DNA from: Rhodobacterales bacterium HKCCE3408 | GTDB lineage: Bacteria > Pseudomonadota > Alphaproteobacteria > Rhodobacterales > Rhodobacteraceae | Assembly: GCA_015689705.1 (NCBI GenBank) | Contig: WVSN01000005.1 | Coordinates: 183,301-247,300 of the forward strand | Length of the DNA: 64,000 bases | Direction: 5' to 3' | Shown here: piece by piece, positions 44,943-53,165 of the stretch | Numbering within the stretch: position 1 is the stretch's first letter | Layout of the letters: the number at the start of each line of letters is the position of its first letter | Made by a program: the position numbers and the translations under genes | Notes under the pieces: model-generated | What the model saw: only the letters and a program-made list of their open reading frames with translations | What the model was told of the DNA's origin: nothing | Database searches by the model: none

Positions 44943-45713
44943 ATGGCACCGAAGGTCCGACCAAGCTTGCAGATCGGTATCGCGGTCTACATTGCCTACC
45001 TTCTGATCGTGATCGGAGCGATGTGGGCGGGCGGCGCCAACTACATGACGATGACGGCGCCAGATCAGATTTTCATCAACATCGTCGTGCCGCTGCTGCT
45101 CGGCGCAGTCTTGCTTGTTGGTGTGATCAGTTGGTTTGGCTGGTGGACGCCCGTCATGCGCGACCGCTCCCGGGCATCGCCGGAATGGCTGTTCTGGCCC
45201 ATCGTCTTCATCGCAATCGCATTTATCGGCATCAATCTGAGCGCCGCCGACTGGTCGAACATCGCCGCCGCCCACCTTATCTGGCTCGTTGCGGCTGGTA
45301 TACTCGTCGGCTTCAACGAGGAGGCGCTGACCCGTGGCGTCTTGCTCGTGGGATTTCGTGAAGGTGGACGAAGTGAGACCTTCGTCGCGATCACGTCGTC
45401 ATTCCTGTTCGGGCTGCTGCATCTCCCGAATGCGCTGCTCGGACTGCCGTTGTATGGCGCCGCTATTCAAGTCGTCTTCGCCGGCATCATGGGCCTGGCA
45501 TTCTACACTGTTCGCCGGACGACCGGCCTGCTCGTGATCCCGATGATCATCCATGGTTTGTGGGACTTCGCGTCCTTTTCACGGGCCTCTTCGGGTGCGG
45601 AACCGCATTCCATGCAAACCGTCCTTCAGTTTAGCGCTTACGCGGTAGCCATTGTCTGCGCGGTGACCCTGCTCTGGAAGAGTCGTGGGAACACGACCCA
45701 CAACGAGTTCTGA
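44943..45713 (+). CDS. CPBP-family intramembrane metalloprotease
   Basis: A 256-residue membrane protein with about eight membrane segments, of the CPBP/Abi (type II CAAX prenyl endopeptidase-like) family. The family motifs are in place: FNEEALTRG (EExxxR), FLFGLLHL (FxxxH) and IIHGLWDF (HxxxD/N). The start MAPKVRPSLQIGIAVYIAYL follows an AGGA; a longer form from 44874 would add a basic tail. It lies 159 bp after the alpha/beta hydrolase on the same strand. Family members process membrane proteins or confer self-immunity to bacteriocins. Confidence 0.85.
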   Translation: MAPKVRPSLQIGIAVYIAYLLIVIGAMWAGGANYMTMTAPDQIFINIVVPLLLGAVLLVGVISWFGWWTPVMRDRSRASPEWLFWPIVFIAIAFIGINLSAADWSNIAAAHLIWLVAAGILVGFNEEALTRGVLLVGFREGGRSETFVAITSSFLFGLLHLPNALLGLPLYGAAIQVVFAGIMGLAFYTVRRTTGLLVIPMIIHGLWDFASFSRASSGAEPHSMQTVLQFSAYAVAIVCAVTLLWKSRGNTTHNEF

Positions 45714-45750
45714 TCCGACTGAACACCGGCCTCGAGGCCGAGTCCGATCG

Positions 45751-45800
45751 ATGGCAGCTTTGTCCGCATAGCCGACATTGACTTCTCAGCGTTCGCGCTG
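45751..45800 (+). repeat. dispersed intergenic repeat, copy 7 (left part)
   Basis: Left block GGCAGCTTTGTCCGCATAGC then CGACATTGA. The right block is decayed to CAGCGTTCGCGCTGG. Its end overlaps the stop region of the small minus-strand gene. Confidence 0.6.
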
Positions 45801-45965
45801 GTCAATCCCTACTCTGTGCAGCCGCTCGATCGGTGACGGCTGTTGAGACCGGCTCACCTGCGCGTCTTGTCCAACAGCCTGCTCGCTACGTTCCTGCGCG
45901 CGGCGCAACGCGCTCAGCAATGCATCGGTGCTGATCCGGTCAATTCGTAAGTGCTTGTCATCCAT
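45786..45965 (-). CDS. small protein, 59 aa
   Basis: Read on the minus strand, CCAGGAGGCAGCCGGC precedes an ATG, giving a ribosome site AGGAGG at 8-bp spacing. The 59-residue product (MDDKHLRIDRISTDALLSAL, then RRAQERSEQAVGQDAQVS) is charged, with an amphipathic helix, and soluble. No homologue is recognised. It has no neighbour in its own direction closer than the HpcH/HpaI aldolase gene, whose stop (46040) lies 75 bp upstream of its start, so it could be the last gene of that operon. Confidence 0.5.
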   Translation of the reverse strand: MDDKHLRIDRISTDALLSALRRAQERSEQAVGQDAQVSRSQQPSPIERLHRVGIDQRER

Positions 45966-46039
45966 GCCGGCTGCCTCCTGGCAACAGCCTTCCCCGAGGT
46001 CGTTAACAATCGGTTAACGCGCTCGCCATCTCTGGCCGC

Positions 46040-46825
46040 TCAAACGTCAAAAGCTCGAACCGAAGTAGTCCACTCCCGAAACGCATTCGAGATCAGGATC
46101 TTGTCGGAGCCAATCATGAAGCACGAGACGCCTTCGGAGCTCCAGATCTCGACCAGGTCCCGGCATTCCGACCGGTCGGGCGAGAAGACCGGCATGATTG
46201 CAGGGATTCCGCTGTCACGCGCTGCGCCGACGAGGTGCCGAAGGGCATCAGTTACGCGGGTGTCGCGCCAGTTGCCGTTAAGGCCCATAGAGACAGAGAG
46301 GTCGAACGGCCCCGCCATCAGCGCGGCGAGGCCCGGTGTACGCGCGATTTCCCCGACCGCCGAGATCCCCTCGACGCTTTCCACCAGCGCAACGATGCCG
46401 GTACGCGCCTCCTCGGCCGCGGCGTAATCGTGCCAGTCGGCCACGAAATGGTCCCCCGATCGCACGCACGGACAAGCGCCGCGACTGCCATGCGGCGCGA
46501 AGCGGGTGGCGTCGACGGCCCGGGCGGCCATGTTCGCGCTCGACACGTCCGGCACGATGACGTGGGACATCCCGGCATCGAGCGCCTTCAGGATTTCGAC
46601 CTCATCCAGACGCGAGACCCGGATGGCAGCGGCGAGCCTGTTCGCCGTGGCCGCGCGGGCCATGCGCTCGGCGGTCTCGATCCCGAAGGGGCCATGCTGG
46701 CAATCAATCACCACGAAGCTGAAGCCGGCGCTGCCGAGCATGTCGATGACCTCGGGCGCGTCGATCTGGCTCCAGGTACCGAAGCTGCGGCCAGGCGCGG
46801 CCAGGATGTCTCCGAGCCGTCTCAT
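46040..46825 (-). CDS. HpcH/HpaI aldolase family protein
   Basis: A 261-residue class II aldolase-type barrel that cleaves or forms 2-keto-4-hydroxy acids with a divalent metal. Typical segments are FVVIDCQHGPFGIETAERMA, then SHVIVPDVSSANMAARAVDA (IxPxVxxAxxAxxxV), the metal-binding Glu in ALVESVEGISAVGEIA, and GPFDLSVSMGL with the metal-binding Asp. The start MRRLGDILAAPGRSFGTWSQ overlaps the stop of the RidA gene as ATGA. It is near the end of the catabolic operon and may process a keto acid made upstream. Confidence 0.87.
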   Translation of the reverse strand: MRRLGDILAAPGRSFGTWSQIDAPEVIDMLGSAGFSFVVIDCQHGPFGIETAERMARAATANRLAAAIRVSRLDEVEILKALDAGMSHVIVPDVSSANMAARAVDATRFAPHGSRGACPCVRSGDHFVADWHDYAAAEEARTGIVALVESVEGISAVGEIARTPGLAALMAGPFDLSVSMGLNGNWRDTRVTDALRHLVGAARDSGIPAIMPVFSPDRSECRDLVEIWSSEGVSCFMIGSDKILISNAFREWTTSVRAFDV

Positions 46826-47226
46826 GCGTCGCGAAGTCCGAGGATCGCCTTGCACTTGATCTCGACGAGGATGCCCGGCATCGAGAAGCCCCTAACCGCA
46901 AAGCCGGTCCAAGTCGGGAAGCGGTTCACGAAGTAGCGGTCCTTCACCGCGAGGAAGGTCTGGAGGTCGGCCATGGAGTCGGCGAACCACGTCTCGAGCT
47001 CGACCACGTCATCAAAGCTCGCACCGGCCGCCGCCAGCACCTTGCCGACATTCTCGAAGGCCTGCACGAATTGCGCCTCAGTACCCTCGACGACCTTTAG
47101 ATCGGCATCGCGGCCGACCTGCCCCGACATGTAGAGCGTGTCGCCTACGAGGATCGCGGGCGCGTAGTGGTAGGTGTCGTAGATGTTCTCCATCCCCTTC
47201 GGGATGATGACCTTGCGTGTCGCCAT
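46822..47226 (-). CDS. RidA family protein
   Basis: A 134-residue YjgF/YER057c/UK114-family protein. RidA members hydrolyse reactive enamines and imines to keto acids; others catalyse specific deaminations. The segments GDTLYMSGQVGRDADLK, FENVGKVLAAAGASFDDVVE and the C-terminal GILVEIKCKAILG match. The Arg that anchors the imine carboxylate in RidA is normally in a CVR region; here the corresponding place reads FAVRGFSM, so substrate use may differ. AGGAGG lies just before the ATG. It lies 2 bp after the fused E1 gene. Confidence 0.88.
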   Translation of the reverse strand: MATRKVIIPKGMENIYDTYHYAPAILVGDTLYMSGQVGRDADLKVVEGTEAQFVQAFENVGKVLAAAGASFDDVVELETWFADSMADLQTFLAVKDRYFVNRFPTWTGFAVRGFSMPGILVEIKCKAILGLRDA

Positions 47227-47228
47227 AC

Positions 47229-49253
47229 TCACCTCCTGTAACAGACGGATTTGACGGCCTCGGCGATGCGGGTCGCGTCGGGCATCCACTCGCGTTCGAG
47301 CCGGTCGTTGTAGGGCACGGGACTTTCAGGCGCCCCAATCCGGGCCACGGGTGCATCGAGCCAGTCGAATGCGTTTTCCATAATCGCCGCCGCGATTTCT
47401 CCGCCGAAGCCGCCGAAGAGCGGCGCCTCGTGGACGACGACGGCGCGGTTGGTCTTTCGGACGCTGGAGCAGATCGTTTCCACATCGAGCGGCTTGATTG
47501 TGCGGGGGTCGATGACCTCGACCTCGATCCCCTCGCGGTTGAGGCGATCGGCGGCCTGCACCGCGCGCTCGACCATCGCAAGAGTGGCGACTACGGTGCA
47601 GTCACGCCCCTCTCTCACGATACGGGCGCGGCCCGGCGCGATCGCATAGGCCGTTTCCGGGACGGGCTGCTTCTGCCCGAGATAGAGGAGCTTGTGTTCG
47701 AGGAAGACGACCGGGCCGTCGTGACGGATGGCGGACATCATCAGGCCCTTGGCGTCGTAGGCGGTCGACGGCGCGTAGACGTCGAGGCCGGGGATGTTTG
47801 CAAAGAGCGTCTCGAGGCTCTGCGTGTGCTGGCCGGCCAAACGGATGCCCGCGCCTTGGGGCCCTCGGAAGACGATCGGAACGGTCGCCTTGCCGCCGAG
47901 CATGTAGCGCGCCTTCGCCGCCTGGTTGACAATGGCGTCCATCATCAAGGTGACGAAATCCCAGAGCTGCGCCTCGACGATGACGCGCTTGCCTCGGAGC
48001 GCTGCGCCAACGCCACAGGAGGCGATGACGCCCTCGGAGATCGGCGTGTCGCGGACCCTTTCCGGGCCGAAGCGGTCGTGGAGGCCCTTCGTCAGGCCGA
48101 AGATACCGCCCGTCCGGCCGACATCCTCGCCGATAAGGATCACGTTGGGGTCGCGCGCCATCTCGTCGGCGAAGGCCTCGGTGATGGCCTCGACATACGT
48201 GATCTCGCGAGTGCCGGGGGCAGGCTCCGAACCCCCGGACGGGCGCGCCGGCGCGACCATGGCCATAGCGCGGTCCATCTCGGGCTCGGGCTCGGCCATT
48301 GCCCATTCGATGGCGGCCTCGATCTCGTCGGCAACCTCCGCCCGCAATGCCTCGTCCGTCGCGGAGTCGAGGCCGTCGAGCCGCGCGATCTCGGCCTCCA
48401 GGCGGAGGATCGGGTCGGCGGCCCGCCATTCGGTCTCTTCGTCGCCAGTGCGGTAGGCGGGCAGGTTCGCGCGCATCGAATGGTCGTCCCAGCGATAGGT
48501 CAGCGCCTCGATCAGCGTCGGCCCCTCCCCGGCCCGCGCCCGGATCGCGGCCTGCATCACGGCCTCGCGGATCGCGGCGAGGTCGTTGCCATCGATCCTT
48601 GCGTTCGGCACCCCGTAAGCGTCGCCGCGGGCGGCGATCGAAGGCCCCGCGGTAACGGCCGAAGTCGGTGTCGTCAGGCCGTACTGGTTGTTCTCGCAGA
48701 AGAAGATCAGCGGCAGCTTCCAGATTGCGGCGAGGTTCATCGCCTCGTGAAAAATCCCCTCGTTCGCCGCACCGTCGCCGAAGAAGGTGATGCCTATGGC
48801 CCCGGTTCCTTTCAGCTGCTCGGCCAGAGCGGCGCCGGTGCCAAGGCCCATACCCGCCCCGACGATGCCGTTCGCGCCGAGGATGCCGCTGCCGAAATCG
48901 GCGATGTGCATCGAGCCGCCGAGCCCGCCGCAATAGCCCGAGGCCTTGCCCATCAGTTCCGCGAACATCAGCCGGATCTCCGCGCCCTTCGCGATGGTGT
49001 GGCCGTGGCCGCGGTGGTGGGTCAGGAGGAAGTCGCGCTCCTCCAGCACCGGGCAGGCACCGACGGCGATAGCCTCCTGCCCGACCGACGAATGCGCGGT
49101 GCCCTTGATGACGCCCTTGAGGAACAGCTCCTTCGTACGGGTCTCGAACTGGCGGATCAGGAGCATCAGACGCAGTGCAGCCAGCCGGTCTTCAGGGCCG
49201 AGCGCGTTCGTCGCGGCGCGAGGGAGCGTGTCGAGGATGGAGACGTTCGCCAT
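47229..49253 (-). CDS. fused 2-oxoacid dehydrogenase E1 alpha-beta subunit
   Basis: A 674-residue fusion of the alpha (about 1-330) and beta (about 345-674) chains of a thiamine-diphosphate E1 enzyme of the acetoin/branched-chain type. The thiamine site GDGAANEGIFHEAMNLA, with NNQYGL, is in the alpha half. HRGHGHTIAKG and HSMRA are also alpha. In the beta half are EDVGRTGGIFGLTKGLHDRF, DTPISEGVI and DPRTIKPLD. The start MANVSILDTLPRAATNALGP follows the dctM gene by 5 bp. No E2 or E3 gene is present here, so it may decarboxylate without a complex or borrow one. Confidence 0.9.
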   Translation of the reverse strand: MANVSILDTLPRAATNALGPEDRLAALRLMLLIRQFETRTKELFLKGVIKGTAHSSVGQEAIAVGACPVLEERDFLLTHHRGHGHTIAKGAEIRLMFAELMGKASGYCGGLGGSMHIADFGSGILGANGIVGAGMGLGTGAALAEQLKGTGAIGITFFGDGAANEGIFHEAMNLAAIWKLPLIFFCENNQYGLTTPTSAVTAGPSIAARGDAYGVPNARIDGNDLAAIREAVMQAAIRARAGEGPTLIEALTYRWDDHSMRANLPAYRTGDEETEWRAADPILRLEAEIARLDGLDSATDEALRAEVADEIEAAIEWAMAEPEPEMDRAMAMVAPARPSGGSEPAPGTREITYVEAITEAFADEMARDPNVILIGEDVGRTGGIFGLTKGLHDRFGPERVRDTPISEGVIASCGVGAALRGKRVIVEAQLWDFVTLMMDAIVNQAAKARYMLGGKATVPIVFRGPQGAGIRLAGQHTQSLETLFANIPGLDVYAPSTAYDAKGLMMSAIRHDGPVVFLEHKLLYLGQKQPVPETAYAIAPGRARIVREGRDCTVVATLAMVERAVQAADRLNREGIEVEVIDPRTIKPLDVETICSSVRKTNRAVVVHEAPLFGGFGGEIAAAIMENAFDWLDAPVARIGAPESPVPYNDRLEREWMPDATRIAEAVKSVCYRR

Positions 49254-49258
49254 CGCGC

Positions 49259-50575
49259 TCACCCGTAGACCAGCCGGGGCAGCCAGAGCGACAGCTCCGG
49301 CCACAGGACGACGATGACAAGTGCGACGATCTGCAGGCCAATGAACGGCCATTGCGCGGCGAAGATGTCCTGCAGGCCGACACCCTCGGGTGCCGCCCCC
49401 TGCAGGTAGAAACAGGCCGGGCCAAAAGGCGGCGTGAGATAGGCGATCTGCATCGAGAGGTTGAAGACGATGCCGAACCAGACCGGGTCGTAGCCGAGCT
49501 CGGTCAGGACTGGCAGGAAGATGGGCATGGTGAGGAACAGGATCCCGATCCAGTCGATGAAGAAGCCGAGGATGAGGAAGACCGCGACCATGACCGACAA
49601 GATGACGGCGGGGTTCTCGGAGACGCCGCCGAGCAGCCCCGAAGCGAAGCCGATGCCGCCGATCAGGTTGTAGACGCCGATGAGCGCGTTCGTTCCGAAG
49701 ACGAGCCAGAACACCATGCCACAGGTCCGGAGTGCCTGGATCAGGACCTCGCGGATCATGTCGAGCGACAGCGTGCCGCGGACCCAGGCCGCGACGCCAG
49801 CCCCGAATGCGCCGAGCGCCGCGCTTTCCGTGATCGAGGCAAGACCCCAATAGATCGAGACGAGGACGCCGGCGGCGACCGCGACCGGCAGAGCCACACC
49901 GCGGAAGAGCCGGAGCTTCTCGCCAAGCGGCATCTCCGCATCCGGGCCGCTCAGCGCCGGTCCAAGCGATGGATTGAGGCCGCAGCGGGCGAGAACGTAG
50001 GCCGCGTAGAAGGACGCCAGAAGGAGGCCCGGGACTAGGGTCGCGAGGAAGAGATGCGAGATGTTCACCTCGGCCGTCAGCCCGTAGAAGATCAGGATGA
50101 TCGAGGGCGGGATCATCGTACCGAGCGACCCGCCAGCGGTGATGATCCCGATCGCGAGCTTCTTGTCGTAGCCTAGCTGCAGCATCTGCGGCAGCGCGAT
50201 GAGGCCGAGGAGCACGATCTCGCCGCCGATAATGCCGGTCGTGGCACCCAGGATGACGGCGACAAGGATCGTCACCACCCCGACTCCGCCCCTCAGGCTG
50301 CCTGCCCAGACGTGGAAGGCGCGGTAGAGGTCCTTCGCGACACCGGATTTCTCCATGAAGCTCGCCATGATGACGAACATCGGGACGGCCACGAGGGCGA
50401 AGCTGTCGAGGAAGTCAGCGGTGCGGCTCGACAGCACGAAGAGCGCGTTTGGGCCGAACTCGGCGACAGCGATGACGACTGCGATGGCGCCAGAGACGAA
50501 GGCGAGCGGGACGCCCAGCATCAGAAGCGCGGCCATCGACCCCACGATCAGGAGTGTGATCGTCCCGATGTCCAA
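49259..50575 (-). CDS. TRAP transporter large permease (DctM)
   Basis: A 438-residue inner-membrane protein with about twelve segments. DctM markers are MLGVPLAFVSGAIAVVIAVA, GGSLGTMIPPSIILIFYGL, and ILGFFIDWIGILFLTMPIFL with QIAYLTPPFGPACFYL near the end. It moves the DctP-bound substrate by sodium symport. It lies 3 bp after the DctQ gene and directly before the fused E1 gene. Confidence 0.93.
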   Translation of the reverse strand: MDIGTITLLIVGSMAALLMLGVPLAFVSGAIAVVIAVAEFGPNALFVLSSRTADFLDSFALVAVPMFVIMASFMEKSGVAKDLYRAFHVWAGSLRGGVGVVTILVAVILGATTGIIGGEIVLLGLIALPQMLQLGYDKKLAIGIITAGGSLGTMIPPSIILIFYGLTAEVNISHLFLATLVPGLLLASFYAAYVLARCGLNPSLGPALSGPDAEMPLGEKLRLFRGVALPVAVAAGVLVSIYWGLASITESAALGAFGAGVAAWVRGTLSLDMIREVLIQALRTCGMVFWLVFGTNALIGVYNLIGGIGFASGLLGGVSENPAVILSVMVAVFLILGFFIDWIGILFLTMPIFLPVLTELGYDPVWFGIVFNLSMQIAYLTPPFGPACFYLQGAAPEGVGLQDIFAAQWPFIGLQIVALVIVVLWPELSLWLPRLVYG

Positions 50576-50578
50576 GGC

Positions 50579-51067
50579 TCACTCCGCGCGGCGCAGGGCC
50601 TGGCGCAACAGCACCGCCAGGAAGAGGATCGCGCCGAGGAACAAGAGCCCCTTCAGATAGGCCGGCAGCGGAGAGTTCAGCGTCGAGCCGGAACGTTCCG
50701 GGTTCCAAGAACCGTCGAGGGCGAAGCGGAAGATCGCGCGTTCGGATTGCCGGAATGCGGCAAAGGCGAGACCGGAGAGGTAGACCGCGCCGACGCCGAT
50801 GCCGAGCCAGCGCGAAAGGCGGGCGAGCCGTGGGCGGGGATCGACGAAGAAGCCGATACGCATATGGCTACCCTCTGCCATGCAATAGGCGCCGCCGAAG
50901 ACGAATGCGAAACTCGCCAGCGCGACCGAGACCTCGTGCGCCCAGATCGTCGGGCTGTGGAAGACGTAGCGGGCCACAACCTCGTAGACCATCAGCAGAA
51001 TGATCGCGGCGAAGGCCCACGCGGCCAGACGGCCGAGCGCCAGGGCAAAGCGGTCGATGCGTGTCAT
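50579..51067 (-). CDS. TRAP transporter small permease (DctQ)
   Basis: A 162-residue protein with four membrane segments, pairing with DctM. The typical region is YCMAEGSHMRIGFFVDPRPR after the second helix. VARYVFHSPTIWAHEVSVAL is the first helix-loop pattern of the family. A charged C-terminal tail ends it. It lies 53 bp after the dctP stop. Confidence 0.92.
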   Translation of the reverse strand: MTRIDRFALALGRLAAWAFAAIILLMVYEVVARYVFHSPTIWAHEVSVALASFAFVFGGAYCMAEGSHMRIGFFVDPRPRLARLSRWLGIGVGAVYLSGLAFAAFRQSERAIFRFALDGSWNPERSGSTLNSPLPAYLKGLLFLGAILFLAVLLRQALRRAE

Positions 51068-51120
51068 GGCGCCTCTCCGGGGAACGGGCCGGCGGCACGT
51101 GGCCGCCGGCCGAGATCAGG

Positions 51121-52125
51121 TCACTCGAGTCCGAGCGTACCGAGAAAGGCGCGGTGGCTGTCCACTATGGCCTGGGCGTCGGGGCTGCGGCTGCCCCAGT
51201 CGGTCCAGACCTCCTGCGTGATGCCGCGGAAGATTGCGGCTTCCTCCTCGCCAAACTCGATGAACGTCACGCCGGCCGCCTCGGCAGCAGCGATGGCCTC
51301 CTCGTCCTGCGCGGTCAGCGTATCGACGAGGCCGGCGGACATCGCGTTGCAGGCATCCTCGAACGCGGTCTGCGCCTCGGGGCTGAGAGCGTTCCACTTG
51401 TCCATGGAGACCGACATCTCGGTCACTGCCATCGAGTGGCGGGCGAGGATCGAGTACATGGCTTGGTTGTGCATCCCGAGTGCCCAGTTGAGCGCCACAT
51501 TGGCGAGATCGGTGGCGTCGAGCTGTCCGGTCTCCATCGCGGTCACGCTCTCACCCACGCCCATGGTGACAAGCGAGGCACCGGCGCGGCTGAGGAGATC
51601 CGAGGCCAGACCGCCGGGCGCGCGCATCCGGAGACCGTCGAAATCGGCGACGGTCTCGATCGGCACCGTCGAAGGGATCTGCTCGGGCGGCCAGTAGACT
51701 GGGCAGATGAACATTAGGCCATTCTGGGCGTAGAGCGCGCGTGCGAGTTCCAGCCCACCGCCCTCGGAGAACCAGCGGTCGCGGGTCGCGCTGTCAGGAT
51801 AGGCGGCGAGCGTATCTCCGAGGACACCGAGCGCAGGGTCAGAACCGGCGAAGTAGGACGGCGCCGTGTACTGGCCATCCAGGATGCCGTTCTGGATTGC
51901 CTCGATGGTCTCGGCGGCCCCAACGACTGCCCCGCCCGGCAGGACCGTAATCTCCACTTCGCCACCGGTCGCCTCGGCGAGCCCGGCGGCCATCTCCTCA
52001 AAGGCGACGGTCGTCGCGGCGGTCGCGCCAAGGAAGGTCTGCATTCGGAACTCCTCAGCCGAGGCGGTGCCTGCGGCGAGGAGGGCGACGGTGCCCAAGG
52101 CGACTGGTTTAAACGTCATCATCAA
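51121..52125 (-). CDS. TRAP transporter substrate-binding protein (DctP)
   Basis: A 334-residue periplasmic protein with a signal peptide ending TASAEEF (cleavage near residue 23). The DctP/TAXI-like fold is shown by FEEMAAGLAEATGGEVEITV, GLRMRAPGGLASDLLSRAGA with the conserved Arg that pairs with a substrate carboxylate, and ALNWALGMHNQAMYS. The substrate is predicted to be a carboxylic acid, most likely a keto or amino acid given the enzymes in the operon. Confidence 0.92.
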   Translation of the reverse strand: MMMTFKPVALGTVALLAAGTASAEEFRMQTFLGATAATTVAFEEMAAGLAEATGGEVEITVLPGGAVVGAAETIEAIQNGILDGQYTAPSYFAGSDPALGVLGDTLAAYPDSATRDRWFSEGGGLELARALYAQNGLMFICPVYWPPEQIPSTVPIETVADFDGLRMRAPGGLASDLLSRAGASLVTMGVGESVTAMETGQLDATDLANVALNWALGMHNQAMYSILARHSMAVTEMSVSMDKWNALSPEAQTAFEDACNAMSAGLVDTLTAQDEEAIAAAEAAGVTFIEFGEEEAAIFRGITQEVWTDWGSRSPDAQAIVDSHRAFLGTLGLE

Positions 52126-52159
52126 TGTCCTCCCGTTGATGGATTTCGAGCGGTGCGGC

Positions 52160-53059
52160 CTAGGCCGCGATCTTGCGGTCCTGCATGTTCAGGATCTTGC
52201 GCGTCTCGGCGACAGTGGCGGGTTCGCGCCCGAGGCTCCGGGCCTGAGCAACGACCTTCGCGATCACTTCCGCGTTCGTCAGGTTCCGCGCCCCGTCGGC
52301 ATAAGCATAGTCTCCGAGACCGATGGAGATGTGTCCGCCCTCGCGGATGATCTTCTCTGTGAGCTCGAAAAGGTCGCCTTTGTAGTTCACGACGGTCCAG
52401 ACCGTCTCGAACCCCTCGGGCAGGAAGCCGGTATGCGCGTCGAGCCCCTTCGCCGTGCCGGGATGGCCCGCGAAGATGATCTCGTCGGTCATGCAGAAGC
52501 AGATGTAGGCAGGCTGCGAGAGGACACCCATCTTAAGGAACTGTTCGATCTGCCGGGTAAAGCTGACGTTCCAGCTGACAAGGTACGGTGTCAGGCCGTA
52601 GTGCCGGATCCGGTCGGCGAAATACATCAGCGTGCCGGTCGAGTTCTTGTAGATGAGTTCGGTCGTGTCGTAGGCGCCGGCCTCTGGGTTCCACCAGTCC
52701 ACATTGACGCTGCCGGTATCCATCGGCGCGAAATCGGGCGCGGTGTCGGCCGACTTCATCATCTCCTCTATGGCGGCGAAGCGACCCTTCGCGTCGGTGT
52801 CGTTCGCGACGTAGCCGAGCGTCGGGTGTATCAGGATGTCGGATTGAGCGCGGATCCCGGCATTGGCTTCGAGGTAGTAAGCCGGATCGTGGTTCGGAGC
52901 GCCGTCCTCGGTCCGGCCATGGAAATGAACGATTGCCGCTCCTTCGTCGTAGCAGGCCTTCGCATCCGCGATGACCTCACGTGGCAAGAACGGAACGTGT
53001 GGATTACCCTTGCGGGTCGCGATCTCGTTCACGCGCGCTTCGATGATGATCTTGGACAA
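52160..53059 (-). CDS. BKACE-family beta-keto acid cleavage enzyme
   Basis: A 299-residue DUF849 enzyme that condenses a beta-keto acid with acetyl-CoA to give acetoacetate and a CoA thioester, using zinc. The metal site VHFHGRT (His45, His47) and the C-terminal HISIGLGDYAYADGARNLTN are diagnostic. The start codon is TTG, supported by GGGAGGGGA about 6 bp upstream and by the family start SKIIIEARVNE. It is the first gene of the seven-gene minus-strand catabolic operon. Confidence 0.9.
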   Translation of the reverse strand: MSKIIIEARVNEIATRKGNPHVPFLPREVIADAKACYDEGAAIVHFHGRTEDGAPNHDPAYYLEANAGIRAQSDILIHPTLGYVANDTDAKGRFAAIEEMMKSADTAPDFAPMDTGSVNVDWWNPEAGAYDTTELIYKNSTGTLMYFADRIRHYGLTPYLVSWNVSFTRQIEQFLKMGVLSQPAYICFCMTDEIIFAGHPGTAKGLDAHTGFLPEGFETVWTVVNYKGDLFELTEKIIREGGHISIGLGDYAYADGARNLTNAEVIAKVVAQARSLGREPATVAETRKILNMQDRKIAA

Positions 53060-53165
53060 AGTCCCCTCCCTCTCCCTGCCTAGACCGTGCGGCAACGCGC
53101 GTCACAAATCCAGACTTTCGTTATAAGTAGCTTGCCATTTTGGCCAATTTGGTGACGTTAGTTAT

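Noticed and set aside
53140..53150. TTGGCCAA in the BKACE/PAS-LuxR gap considered as the regulator site.
   Set aside because: Only an 8-bp palindrome that does not extend; too short to distinguish from chance.
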